DNA of 64,000 nt from Maribellus maritimus. GTDB taxonomy: Bacteria > Bacteroidota > Bacteroidia > Bacteroidales > Prolixibacteraceae. The notes below the pieces were generated by a model. That model was not told where the DNA came from. It made no database searches and saw only the letters and a program-made list of their open reading frames with translations. The position numbers and the translations under genes were made by a program. Below are positions 20,001 to 28,260 of this stretch, piece after piece (positions within the stretch are counted from its first letter, which is position 1; each line of letters starts with the position of its first letter). The stretch is taken from the NCBI RefSeq assembly GCF_022267315.1, contig NZ_JAIKLE010000034.1, positions 1 to 64,000 on the forward strand. Direction: 5' to 3'.

Positions 20001-21521
20001 TTCAGGATTTTCTTTATACCGGTATTCATGCTGTATGACCTTATCTCTCTGACTTTTGTAGGTTAAGCTACTAATTCTTTCTTCAGGATTGGACTGTCCG
20101 GGAATTTGTTTGGCATCGGTAATATTTTGAAATATTTTCCATTTATTATCAATAACTTTAAAAAAAACAGAGGCTTTCCCCAGTGATTCGCTGTTTCCAA
20201 GAAATAAGTATCCCCCTGTATTTAAAGCAAACTGGAAATTTAAAATTATTTTGTGCTGGATATTATTCTCTAAATAAATAAGTAAATTCCGACATGAAAT
20301 AAAATCCATACGGATAAAGGGAGGATCTTTTAGTATGTTGTGGTTTGAAAATACAATCCTGTCACGTATACGTTTAATGATTTCGATTTCTTCTCCTGAT
20401 TTTACAAAATAATTTTCGAGATAAAAGTCATCAAGTTCGTTTTCAAAGTGGTATTGACCAAGTCCGGCAATATTTAAAGCCTGGCTATTAACGTCGGTGG
20501 CAAAGATTTTAAAATCGTTATTCAATTTGTGTGTACGGATATAATCATCGAACAAAATGGCAATGGAGTATGCTTCCTCTCCTGTGGAACATCCAGGAAT
20601 CCATATACGAATAGTATCAGTATTTTTTTTCTGTTTTATTAATTCCGGGATTATCTTCGTTTTCAATACTTCAAAAGCTTCAATATCTCGGAAAAAGCTG
20701 GTTACACCAATCAGAAAATCCTGCTTCAAAATATCCTTTTCTTTGGAATTACCCTTTAAAAAAGCATAATAATCAGCACATTGTTCAAAGTTATTTATGC
20801 TCATCCGTTTTTTAAGGCGCCGAAGCAGTGTATTTTTTTTATATTGTTTAAAATCGATGCCGGAGTTTTTATAAACTTCATTGATGATACGATAAAAAAC
20901 AACATCATTTGATTTTGTTTCTTTTTCCGATAGTGCCAGGTATTGTCCGGGGAATCTTATTAAAATATTTGCAATCTCGCCAGGAGGTAGTATGTGGTCA
21001 ACCAAATTCGTCTCAATTGCAGAATTGGGCATTCCATTGAATTGGGCAGATTCCGGTTCCTGAACAATTACGGTCCCTCCTCTCTCCTTTATGGTTTTTA
21101 TACCGCGTGACCCATCAGAACCGGTTCCGGAAAGGATTACTCCAATTGACTTTTCTCTGTATTCTTCCCCCAACGAGTGAAAAAAAATGTCTATCGGCAG
21201 ATTGAGATTTTTTTTGGGTTCCTTGTCAAACAGATACAGTTTATTGCCTTTTATTTGAAGATTTTTACCACGCCGGTTAAAATAAATACAATTGGCAGCT
21301 ATGGTCTGTTTGTCTTCAGCGGTAAAAATTTTCATTTTTGTATGTTTGGCCAGTAACTCAGGCATCAAACTTTTAAAATCGGGAGAAAGATGTTGAATAA
21401 TTATAAATGCACTTCCAGTATCGTTGGGTATTTTATCGAAAAGTTGTTGGATGGCATCAAGTCCCCCAGCTGAAGCACCTATCCCTACTACCCAGAGATT
21501 TTTTTTATTACTCATAATCAT
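17091..21521 (-). CDS. CheB-CheR-PAS-histidine kinase-receiver fusion
   Basis: A 1476-residue single chain. Residues about 8-190 are a CheB methylesterase with catalytic serine in GIGASAGG, histidine in IIQHLSPD and aspartate in GTGSDGS. Residues about 205-470 are a CheR methyltransferase with the SAM site WIPGCSTGEEAYS. A PAS-like unit (about 510-620) precedes a long coiled coil made of near-repeats of ELQSSNEELMASNEELQSTN (about 650-730), then three PAS units (about 735-1105), HisKA with LANMSHEIRTPMNGLLGF, HATPase_c with NLVSNALKFS and GTGLGLSIS, and a receiver with acceptor in IILMDIRMP. No chemoreceptor or CheA lies nearby, so the CheB/CheR parts probably act in signalling other than classical chemotaxis. 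There is no membrane segment. Confidence 0.92.
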   Translation of the reverse strand: MIMSNKKNLWVVGIGASAGGLDAIQQLFDKIPNDTGSAFIIIQHLSPDFKSLMPELLAKHTKMKIFTAEDKQTIAANCIYFNRRGKNLQIKGNKLYLFDKEPKKNLNLPIDIFFHSLGEEYREKSIGVILSGTGSDGSRGIKTIKERGGTVIVQEPESAQFNGMPNSAIETNLVDHILPPGEIANILIRFPGQYLALSEKETKSNDVVFYRIINEVYKNSGIDFKQYKKNTLLRRLKKRMSINNFEQCADYYAFLKGNSKEKDILKQDFLIGVTSFFRDIEAFEVLKTKIIPELIKQKKNTDTIRIWIPGCSTGEEAYSIAILFDDYIRTHKLNNDFKIFATDVNSQALNIAGLGQYHFENELDDFYLENYFVKSGEEIEIIKRIRDRIVFSNHNILKDPPFIRMDFISCRNLLIYLENNIQHKIILNFQFALNTGGYLFLGNSESLGKASVFFKVIDNKWKIFQNITDAKQIPGQSNPEERISSLTYKSQRDKVIQHEYRYKENPESAFHRYLSKKYSPAVIFINREFDILYIQGDAGKKLSYNEGIFQNNLLKAVSPEIATSLRSGMRRLILENKDIFIKDVQSNSEKKRFTFDIGLHKAEELANYNDVYVVSFGRDKEISKNETIEIDSVPLDIASRQRLEDAENELKATKSELQNVVEELETSNEELQSSNEELMASNEELQSTNEELQSVNEELYTVNAELQEKNKELQTLNDDVNNLLDSTEIGTLFLDTELRIRKFTAPLKKHFKLQNSDIGRPIAGFASNFRDNIINDVLGDSKTSLEKLTTIEKEIVDLDGKNYLMRVGPYITIQKKIEGVVITFVDINELKKKEAALQTKTDELIKAEEIAKMGSWVLNIQTNEVFWTKELYKMYGFDPSLPPPPYSEHGKLFTPESWKILSKSLDKAIKEGIAYELELQTIKKNGSNGWMWVTGDVSRDQNGKITHLRGVAQDITIRRNLHEELMREQKFSKKITELSPSAKYIYNFKKGTNTYMNPQFERILGYSSEEIKTMTENEFMSLYHPDDKGKIQKHMSEIAEGLEFCKIEYRFRNKKGDWVWCYSINSPFEKDVDGKVISFIGVFMDITEKKKNEEILKQAIIKANSANIYKDQFLANMSHEIRTPMNGLLGFAGLLREDGIDDKTKNEYVDIIEKNSKQLLNLIDDIIDVSKIEAGELKLNKEVCYLQKIFTDTEATFNEIKKQKQKEHITIKAIIPEKYSKLTIETDPLRLQQVLTNLVSNALKFSRKGTIKFGYIIKNDRVEIFVKDQGIGIPKNKLDTIFERFERIENINHKSDGTGLGLSISRGIVRLLEGKMSVKSTHGKGSIFRFEIPYKAVEDQSENTEKEALINKNNLQNKTILIAEDEESNIYYLSALFRDKAVKLFWAQNGKEAVEMVKSHPEINIILMDIRMPVMNGDIAAEKILKLNKDIKIIAQTAYTMSGDKEKYLQKGFVDYISKPIRKNELLDKISKWAID

Positions 21522-21857
21522 TAATTTCTATAATCCAATTATTAAATTAATACATGTCTTGACTCTTTAGATGAAAAAGAAGACTGGGTATATTAAAACC
21601 TGTTTTTTATTTTCTTTATGATCGGTAAATGAGTACTTATAATTTTGTCTATTTCAGGGTCAAAGATTTTACTATCAGGTTTAAGTTCGCTTGTAAGCAT
21701 TTCAAAAATGGTTACAAACAATTACTAATTTATTAAAAATTTAAAAGATATAAAAATACTTTTATCTAAAACAATAAAGAGAGATAGAAATTTGTTTAAG
21801 CATTCAGTACATTATAGATATCGATTTGCATATTCAAAAAAATGTATTCATTGAATG
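21522..21857. other. Gene-free leader of the CheB-CheR gene
   Basis: No protein-like frame. It contains the promoter region of the minus-strand CheB-CheR fusion gene. No specific operator was recognised. Confidence 0.4.
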
Positions 21858-21858
21858 A

Positions 21859-21890
21859 AAAAAGGGCTAACCCTGGGGGTAACCCTTTTT
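21859..21890 (-). terminator. Hairpin with T-run on both strands
   Basis: AAAAAGGG (21859-21866) pairs with CCCTTTTT (21883-21890), and inner bases CC/GG extend the stem after two mismatches. Read on the minus strand the hairpin ends in a run of Ts, as expected for a Rho-independent terminator of the HU gene about 240 bases upstream; the plus strand also ends in Ts. Confidence 0.6.
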
Positions 21891-21995
21891 GGTGTTCCAG
21901 CAACAGCCGGTAAGCTAAACAAGGGGTTACAGTATTTTTCAATTCAATTACTGATGTGGGGCAAGAGGCAATTTTATATTATAAAGATATATAAG

Positions 21996-22043
21996 TAAAA
22001 ATTAATTTTAGTTTAAATTAATTTAAACTAAAATTAATTTTTA
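21996..22043. repeat. Perfect 48-bp AT palindrome
   Basis: Two 24-base arms, TAAAAATTAATTTTAGTTTA plus AATT and its exact reverse complement, meet with no loop. There is no mismatch, and symmetry stops at the first bases outside. It lies 84 bases past the stop of the HU gene. It could form a cruciform or an RNA hairpin, or be a binding site; which is not known. Confidence 0.85.
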
Positions 22044-22126
22044 TCAGGAGAGCATTGATAAAAGAGTTTCCTGTGGACTGCGATTCAAATGTAGCCTATT
22101 TTGTAATCTATTTTATTTACTTGAAA

Positions 22127-22399
22127 TTATTTAACCTTTGTAAGAAATTCTTTCGCAGGTTTGAAGAATGGGATTTTATGGGCTGGAATGGTAATAATTG
22201 TATTTTTTGAAATGTTCCTCGCTTTCTTTTCAGCTCTTTCCTTAATGATAATACTTCCAAATCCTCTCAGATAAACATTTTCACCATTAGCTAATGAATC
22301 TTTTACAACCTCCATAAAAGATTCTACGGTTTCCAAAACTATTCTTTTATCAATATGAGTTCTTATAGCAATTTGATTTACAATATCTGCTTTTGTCAT
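22127..22399 (-). CDS. HU/IHF-family DNA-binding protein
   Basis: A 90-residue protein of normal HU length. It begins MTKADIVNQIAIRTHIDK, has the dimerisation helices with VESFMEVVKDSLANGENV, the conserved turn LRGFGSI and the DNA-binding arm region ending IPAHKIPFFKPAKEF. In place of the classic GRNPQTG arm tip it reads KKARNISKNTIITIP, which is the usual Bacteroidota form. It should bend and compact DNA non-specifically. It is transcribed alone, with a likely -7 box upstream and a hairpin terminator and a 48-bp palindrome downstream. Confidence 0.93.
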   Translation of the reverse strand: MTKADIVNQIAIRTHIDKRIVLETVESFMEVVKDSLANGENVYLRGFGSIIIKERAEKKARNISKNTIITIPAHKIPFFKPAKEFLTKVK

Positions 22400-22463
22400 A
22401 ATGGTCTTTTTAGTAGTAAAAAATTCTTTGATGTTATTTTTATTTAAGCGTCTTCTTATGTTT

Positions 22464-22471
22464 CAAATATA
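22464..22471 (-). promoter_or_regulatory. Possible Bacteroidota -7 box of the HU gene
   Basis: On the minus strand the bases read TATATTTG, an exact match to the Bacteroidota consensus TAnnTTTG, 65 bases before the HU start codon. A TTTG candidate for the -33 box occurs further up but the spacing is longer than usual, so support is moderate. Confidence 0.35.
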
Positions 22472-22475
22472 CCAA

Positions 22476-22930
22476 ATAATTTTAATAACATATTTTGCAA
22501 ACGACTAATATTTTGCAATGTTGAACTAACTTGTCAGCATTTGCAAAAAACAGAAAAAGAAACAAAAAAATTGTATCTTCACTTCTAATAAAAATCGCAC
22601 TTTGTATTTTTGTGCAAAAAGAAGAAAAAAACGGAAGTTCACTCGTTTCTAAATCGTTACCTGTCAAGAGAAATATTAATGCAATTCGTTTGTTTTCAGC
22701 CAAAAAATAATTCTTGTGTCTTGGTTTGTGCGGATTCGACTTGTCGAATCTCGTCCAAATCTCAGTTTCGGTCGGACTGTTCAGACTCTCGTCTGACTGC
22801 CACGACCTCATACCACCACCAACAGACTGTCGGAAACGTCCGTCTCAATACGATAACAAAAGCTACAATTCCGGTTAAAGGTCTTCATGGTAGAAATTCT
22901 TATTCTGTAATCTTTAAAAAAAGTTTATAA
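22476..22930. other. Gap without convincing gene
   Basis: Open frames exist on both strands (22482-22811 minus, 22610-22930 plus), but neither gives a protein-like or recognisable sequence; the minus frame ends in a phenylalanine-leucine stretch of low complexity. I see no RNA gene. Confidence 0.4.
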
Positions 22931-22936
22931 GTTGCT

Positions 22937-23002
22937 CGTTTTTTCACCGTAAAAGCGCAAAGACACTAAGTTTCTTCTTTGCGTTTTCGTGTCTCTGTGG
23001 TT
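22937..23002. repeat. Imperfect palindrome of GCGCAAAG type
   Basis: CACCGTAAAAGCGCAAAGAC is followed within 12 bases by CTTTGCGTTTTCGTGTCTCT and GTGG, so the two halves are related as imperfect reverse complements (GCAAAG/CTTTGC core). It resembles a dispersed intergenic repeat and sits about 70 bases after the end of the ABC transporter operon, where it might act as a terminator. Confidence 0.45.
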
Positions 23003-23073
23003 ATTGGTTTTCTCAACACCTTGTATTAGAGCTTTAGTAGGTTATTTTTAAAATTTTATTCAGTTTCTTTTTA

Positions 23074-24816
23074 TTAATTCAAAGTTGGTTGTTGCATCTG
23101 CCGCTCCACCATTTTTGCAAAAATTCCTTTTTTCGCTTTTAATTCTTCAGGTGAACCACTTTCTGCAACCCGGCCATTTTCCAGCACTACAATTTTATCT
23201 GCATTAGCAACGGTGCGCATCCGGTGGGCAATGATTAATACGGTTTTGTTCCGGATTAATGCTGAGATACCTGCCTGTATTTTGGTTTCATTTTCTACAT
23301 CGAGCGAGGCGGTAGCTTCGTCAAGTAAAACGATAGGCGCATCTTTCAATAAAGCACGGGCAATGGAGATGCGTTGGCGTTCACCGCCGGAGAGGGTTTC
23401 GCCGTTTTCGCCAATAATCGTTTTATAGCCGTCGGACATTTTACTGACAAAATCATCGCATTGCGCCAGTTTTGCTACATGTAGTACCTCCTTGTCAGTC
23501 GCGCCACGTTTGCCAATACGGATGTTATCTATTATCGAAGTGTTAAACAGAACCACATCCTGGAAAACAATGGAATAGTTTCTCAAAAGGGTTTCCGGTT
23601 CTATTTTGCTGATGTCCTTGCTGCCCAGCGTAATTTTCCCGTTTTGAACATCCCAGAAACGGGCCGCCAGTTTAGCCGATGTACTTTTCCCTCCACCAGA
23701 CGGACCAACCAAAGCGGTTATTTCGCCTTGTTTTGCAATAAAAGAAACATTATGTAATACTTGTTTTCCTTCTTCATACGAGAAGTCAACATTTCTGAAT
23801 TCGATATCATAGTTTACCGGTGTAGATTCTGCTTTTCCCTGTTGAACAGGCATTGCCTGCATTTCGTTCATCCGGTTGATGCGGACATTGAGATATAGCA
23901 GGGCTGCAAGGTTATTGAATACTTCATTGAGAGGGTTATAAATACTTGCTGATATCATCAAATAGATAAAATAAACAAACAAATTTGTTGTCCCGGCAGC
24001 AACCATTCCTGCCCCAACAATAATGACACTTGCCAACCCAAGTTTTAGAAAGGCTGCGGAAGAATTAACAAATATACCAGTTAATAATTCGCCACTAATT
24101 AAATGTTTCTCATACTCGTTGACCGTTGCATTTAGCTCCTTAACATAGGCATCTTCCTGGTTGTATGATTTTATTTCCTGAACAGTATCAAGCCCCTCCT
24201 GAATTTTCTCTGTTACATCCCGCTTGTTTTGATAGCCGATTTTGTTTTCCTTGTCAATTTTTCTTTTAGCAATAAGCAATATTGTAGCAGCAAAAGGTAC
24301 GACCCAGAACAATGCCAGCGACAATTGCCAGTTGTAGGTAAACAAACCTATGGCTATCATGGAAATACTGATTACCGAAGCAAACAATTGTGGTACGGCG
24401 TGCGAAAAAGTATGTTCTAATGCTGTATTATCTTCCATAATGGTAGCAGTAAGGTCGGAAAGGTTTTTCTCGCCAAAGAAAGCCAGCGGCAGTTTACGGA
24501 GTTTCTCAGCAAGAGAAATGCGGCGGTTGGCGCTTTCGTCGTAGATGGTCTCATACGTGCTTTTGTATTGGAGAACCGCAATGACAAACATTATAAGCAT
24601 AAAGCCTATTGCAAGCAAAATGTAGTACCAGATGGCATGCTCAATTGATGATGCGGGATTAAGTACTTTGTTTAAGTATTCGTTCAAAAAGAAGAACATA
24701 AAAACGGCTGGCAACATCAATGAAATGTCAAGCAAGGTGGTGAAAATTGTACCTTTTATAAAGTCTTTTGCCCCTTTTTCTGAAAGTGCTAAATGTTCTT
24801 GAATTGTATTAAGCAT
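23074..24816 (-). CDS. ABC half-transporter, YbtQ/IrtB-like (second of pair)
   Basis: A 580-residue exporter-fold ABC protein: a membrane domain of about six helices (residues 20-315), then an ATPase with Walker A GPSGGGKSTSAK, signature LSGGERQRISIARAL, Walker B IVLLDEATASLD and the H-loop in IIAHRM. It starts 8 bases inside the upstream half-transporter gene, so the two are coupled and should form a heterodimer. The length and pairing fit YbtP/YbtQ and IrtA/IrtB, exporter-fold proteins that import iron-siderophores. Its place at the end of a TonB receptor/flavodoxin locus supports an iron role, but drug or lipid export cannot be excluded. Confidence 0.8.
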   Translation of the reverse strand: MLNTIQEHLALSEKGAKDFIKGTIFTTLLDISLMLPAVFMFFFLNEYLNKVLNPASSIEHAIWYYILLAIGFMLIMFVIAVLQYKSTYETIYDESANRRISLAEKLRKLPLAFFGEKNLSDLTATIMEDNTALEHTFSHAVPQLFASVISISMIAIGLFTYNWQLSLALFWVVPFAATILLIAKRKIDKENKIGYQNKRDVTEKIQEGLDTVQEIKSYNQEDAYVKELNATVNEYEKHLISGELLTGIFVNSSAAFLKLGLASVIIVGAGMVAAGTTNLFVYFIYLMISASIYNPLNEVFNNLAALLYLNVRINRMNEMQAMPVQQGKAESTPVNYDIEFRNVDFSYEEGKQVLHNVSFIAKQGEITALVGPSGGGKSTSAKLAARFWDVQNGKITLGSKDISKIEPETLLRNYSIVFQDVVLFNTSIIDNIRIGKRGATDKEVLHVAKLAQCDDFVSKMSDGYKTIIGENGETLSGGERQRISIARALLKDAPIVLLDEATASLDVENETKIQAGISALIRNKTVLIIAHRMRTVANADKIVVLENGRVAESGSPEELKAKKGIFAKMVERQMQQPTLN

Positions 24817-26581
24817 GGTTAACCTCCTTTCCTATTGTCCAGTTCACCGATTGTTGATATTCATTCCACATATTTGTGTAGATTCCCTGTTTTTGCAATA
24901 ATTTCTGATGCGTACCCTGTTCTGCAATTTTTCCTTCGCTGATGACGAGGATATTGTCTGCATTCATCACGCTGGTAAGGCGGTGGGCAATCATCAGTAC
25001 AGTTTTGCCTTTGGCAAGTTTTTTCAATGCCTGTTGGATAAGATGTTCGTTTTCAGGGTCAGTAAAAGCAGTTGCCTCGTCGAGCAGCACAATGGGGGCA
25101 TTTTTAAGAAAAGCCCTTGCCAAAGCGATACGTTGTTGCTCACCGCCGGATAAATAGGTTCCTTCCGTACCGATTTTCGTATTTAAACCATCCGGCAGAC
25201 TATTTATTATTTCGCGGCATTGGGCTAAATCAACGGCACGGTTTACTTCTTCCATCGTGGCATTGGGATTACCGTATTTGATATTTTCAAGCAAGGTTGT
25301 TTTGAATAACCTGGTATTCTGAAAAACAAACGAAACATGATTCATCAAATCCTCGTGGGCAATATCTTTAACATTAACGTTGCCAATACAAACCTCACCT
25401 TCATCAACATCCCAAAAACGTGGGACAAGGCGGGCAATGGTTGTTTTTCCTCCGCCGGATGCGCCAACCAAAGCAACTGTTTTTCCTCCCGGAATGGTAA
25501 AACTGACATTATCAACCGCTTTTTTATTCGCCCCGGGGTAACTGAACGAAACATTTTTAAATTGAATATCATGGCTTTTAATTTTTTGCGGATTGGCAGG
25601 TTCAGCCAATTGTCCGGCCGAGGTAAGATTTTCCAGCCGGTCGATAGCTTCTTTTGCTTGCCCGAGCGCCTGGGTTATATACATACTTTTCATGATGCTT
25701 TGCGAGAAAACCGGTGTGATAAGAATGTATAAAAACATGTTGAGGATGGGCATAGCATAATTCCCGCTATTTCCAGTCAATAAAATGGCAGCGGGTACTA
25801 AAAAGAAAGTAAACCCATTAATAACAACTGTATAGACAGACATTGGTATCTTCCATATTTTGGTGTATTTTATTACCATTTCCCGGTATTTCACAATACT
25901 GTCGTGAAAATTTTTAAATGAAAAAACGGTTTGTTGGAAGACCTTAACTACGGGAATTCCACGCACATATTCTACGGCTTCTGAATTCATTTCTTCCAAC
26001 GAATTCATATAGGCTTGCATAAAAGTACGGCTGCTTGTCCCCATCATATAACCCATTAAAAGCATGGAAATAATAAGTGGGATAATACAGGCAAGCCCCA
26101 ACCGCCAATCAAAAACAAATATTAGAACGATGGCAGCAAAAGGCATTACCACACTTCCGGCAAGGTCGGGCATTTGGTGTGCCAGGAAACCATGAGTAAT
26201 GCCAGCATTCTCGTCAATAATTTTACGGATACGACCTGTGGTGTTATTGTCGAAAAAGCCGAGGGGCAAACGCACTAATTTGTTCATGGCAGAACGGCGC
26301 ATATTGCATTCGACACGAAATGCTGCAAGGTGAGATGCTGATAAGGCCAAAAAGTAAATAGCAATACTTCCTATCGCCAAGGCCGCTGCCCACCAGGCAT
26401 ATTTTTGAACAATTGCGGGAGAGGAACCTGCCCCTGTTGTAATAAACTCGCGGATGATAAACCACACAAGTATATAGGGCGCCATTCCTGCAAGCGCACT
26501 CATCGCTGATAAGAATAACGATACAGGCAGGAGCGCTTTCCTCCCCGTCATGTATCTTTGTAATTTTGATAATGTACTCAT
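24809..26581 (-). CDS. ABC half-transporter, YbtP/IrtA-like (first of pair)
   Basis: A 590-residue exporter-fold ABC protein with about six membrane helices (residues 15-310) and an ATPase domain carrying Walker A GASGGGKTTIAR, signature LSGGEQQRIALARAF and Walker B IVLLDEATAFTDPENE. The 'EATAFTDPENE' variant in place of EATASLD is a feature shared with the siderophore-importer group YbtQ/IrtB, from what I recall of these families. It overlaps the partner gene by 8 bases. A TetR-type regulator lies 45 bases upstream on the same strand. There is no SIP reductase domain like that of IrtA; flavodoxin encoded upstream may supply electrons instead (inference). Confidence 0.8.
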   Translation of the reverse strand: MSTLSKLQRYMTGRKALLPVSLFLSAMSALAGMAPYILVWFIIREFITTGAGSSPAIVQKYAWWAAALAIGSIAIYFLALSASHLAAFRVECNMRRSAMNKLVRLPLGFFDNNTTGRIRKIIDENAGITHGFLAHQMPDLAGSVVMPFAAIVLIFVFDWRLGLACIIPLIISMLLMGYMMGTSSRTFMQAYMNSLEEMNSEAVEYVRGIPVVKVFQQTVFSFKNFHDSIVKYREMVIKYTKIWKIPMSVYTVVINGFTFFLVPAAILLTGNSGNYAMPILNMFLYILITPVFSQSIMKSMYITQALGQAKEAIDRLENLTSAGQLAEPANPQKIKSHDIQFKNVSFSYPGANKKAVDNVSFTIPGGKTVALVGASGGGKTTIARLVPRFWDVDEGEVCIGNVNVKDIAHEDLMNHVSFVFQNTRLFKTTLLENIKYGNPNATMEEVNRAVDLAQCREIINSLPDGLNTKIGTEGTYLSGGEQQRIALARAFLKNAPIVLLDEATAFTDPENEHLIQQALKKLAKGKTVLMIAHRLTSVMNADNILVISEGKIAEQGTHQKLLQKQGIYTNMWNEYQQSVNWTIGKEVNHA

Positions 26582-26626
26582 TTTTGATTTTTATTTTTAC
26601 TAAACCCGTTCAAAAAAGAACAATGT

Positions 26627-27262
26627 TCATATTTGTTCAAAAAAATAATTTTCTACCCGCATTACTTTTTTCCATCCAGCAGTGCCAAATTCCATGTATT
26701 CACGAATGAATTCTTCTAATTCATTATGAGACAAATCATGCATTACCAGTTCGGCTACTATGCTTATCCACCAAGAACTCATGATATGAATAAAAAAGTT
26801 CGATACTCTACTGTTAATTTCCGGATACTTTTGTTTCATCAGGGCGATATATTCAATTCCGGTCTCGGTATGAGTATCAATTATCTCATTACGAAAATTT
26901 TCAAGCGAAGAACCTGACGCTTTAAACAGTAACAGGTTGAAATCTTCTTTATGATTTTCAATCAATTCAACGAACATATCAATCTGTCTACGCATATATT
27001 CTTCTGAGCTGAAAATATCAATGCTGATATAATCAGGATTGTTATGTTCTTTCATTGCAGAATCTATCGCATGTAGTAATCCGGATAGAACTTCACGGAA
27101 TATTTCATCTTTATTTCTGAAGTAGTTATAAATATTACTTAGTCCTACTCCCGCATTTTTTGCAATACTCCTCATGGAAGCATCTTTAAATCCATTTTCT
27201 ATGAATTCTTTGCGTGCTGCCTTCAGAATAATTTTTCGAATATCTTCTTTTTGTATTTGCAT
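26627..27262 (-). CDS. TetR/AcrR-family regulator
   Basis: A 211-residue regulator. The N-terminal helix-turn-helix (about 10-55) shows RKIILKAARKEFIENGFKDA, MRSIAKNAGVGLSNIYNYF and RNKDEIFREVL, the standard TetR pattern. The C-terminal 150 residues form the ligand and dimer domain, without recognisable ligand residues. It lies directly upstream of the two ABC half-transporters and likely controls them and itself. The ligand is unknown; an iron chelate or other transported molecule is possible. Confidence 0.88.
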   Translation of the reverse strand: MQIQKEDIRKIILKAARKEFIENGFKDASMRSIAKNAGVGLSNIYNYFRNKDEIFREVLSGLLHAIDSAMKEHNNPDYISIDIFSSEEYMRRQIDMFVELIENHKEDFNLLLFKASGSSLENFRNEIIDTHTETGIEYIALMKQKYPEINSRVSNFFIHIMSSWWISIVAELVMHDLSHNELEEFIREYMEFGTAGWKKVMRVENYFFEQI

Positions 27263-27374
27263 AAATGAAGCCTGGTCGTTTACATGGGAAACATAAAAGT
27301 GTCTTTTGTAACTCCAATTTGTGATAAATTAGAGAGATGGAAATTGTAATTTGCTTTGCCCTTTTTAAAACAAG

Positions 27375-27728
27375 TTAATTATTCTCCATTCCTTCAAATT
27401 CTTTTAAGGCATCCAGTGCCATTGTTCCGTAAACCAACGCCGGGCCACCACCCATGAGGATAGCTACCCCAATAGCCTCCACTATCTGGTTGTGAGTTGC
27501 ACCGGACTGAAGAGCATCTTTAACATGACAGGCTATACATCCTTCGCAATGCACGACTATAGCAATGGCAACAGCCAGTAATTCTTTCTCTTTCTTAGTT
27601 AAAGCTCCATCTGAAGAATTGGTTTTATGAAGCATCCCAAATCCTTTCATTAGTTCAGGGTTCTCTTTGGCCAATTCACCCATCCCTGAATAAACTTTTT
27701 TATAAATGTCATAATAATGTGTTTCCAT
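27375..27728 (-). CDS. AhpD-like carboxymuconolactone decarboxylase-family protein
   Basis: A 117-residue protein with the AhpD-type redox motif in HCEGCIACHVKDAL: two cysteines spaced CxxC and a following histidine. Proteins of this fold reduce peroxides or act as thiol-disulfide partners; a true decarboxylase would lack the CxxC. Small length and the end ALVYGTMALDAL fit the CMD family. It sits 33 bases after the flavodoxin gene in the same operon, suggesting a redox or oxidative-stress task during iron limitation (inference). Confidence 0.82.
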   Translation of the reverse strand: METHYYDIYKKVYSGMGELAKENPELMKGFGMLHKTNSSDGALTKKEKELLAVAIAIVVHCEGCIACHVKDALQSGATHNQIVEAIGVAILMGGGPALVYGTMALDALKEFEGMENN

Positions 27729-27761
27729 TTTTGTTTATTTAAAATTTAACACCCTGTTTTT

Positions 27762-28259
27762 TTAATCAAATTCCCTTTTAATTTGCTCCACCCATGATTC
27801 AATACGTTCATCTGTTAAATCGCTCTGGTTGTCTTCATCCAGTGGTAGGCCGACAAATTTACCGTCAACTAAAGCAGACGAATCGTCAAAATCATAGCCA
27901 TCAATGTCCGTCTGGCCAATTATAATGCAGCCTTTATCTCTAATTGCTTTGTAAATTATCCCCATGCCATCAACAAATGAGTCGGGGTACATATCAGCGT
28001 CACCAAGTCCGAAAAGAGCAATTTTCTTCCCTGCCAGTTCTGTTTTTTTGAAAGCTGGAAGAAAAGCATCCCAGTCATCCTGCAAATCGCCTATCCCAAG
28101 CGTTGATGTTCCCAATACTAAATTTTGATATTTATGTATTTCGGAGGTGGGTTGTGTAGCTACATCAAAAATAGCTGCATCCAATTCTCTGGCAATTGTT
28201 TTGGCAATTGTTTCAGTATTTCCGGTTGTTGAACCATAAAGAACTACTGTATTTTTCAT
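27762..28259 (-). CDS. fldA: Flavodoxin
   Basis: A 165-residue long-chain flavodoxin. The FMN phosphate loop is YGSTTGNTETIAKTI (residues 9-23); further cofactor contacts are seen in GTSTLGIGDLQDDWD and FGLGDADMYPDSF, with a YDFDDSSAL region typical of the long-chain form. Flavodoxin replaces ferredoxin as an electron carrier when iron is scarce, and in many bacteria it is an iron-starvation marker. Its place between a TonB receptor operon and the ABC pair suggests it may also donate electrons for siderophore-iron reduction. It lies 2 bases after the small upstream gene. Confidence 0.95.
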   Translation of the reverse strand: MKNTVVLYGSTTGNTETIAKTIARELDAAIFDVATQPTSEIHKYQNLVLGTSTLGIGDLQDDWDAFLPAFKKTELAGKKIALFGLGDADMYPDSFVDGMGIIYKAIRDKGCIIIGQTDIDGYDFDDSSALVDGKFVGLPLDEDNQSDLTDERIESWVEQIKREFD

Positions 28260-28260
28260 C

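Noticed and set aside
22482-22930. Two overlapping frames on opposite strands
   Set aside because: Neither gives protein-like sequence; the minus frame has a phenylalanine/leucine run and the plus frame mixes unrelated residues.
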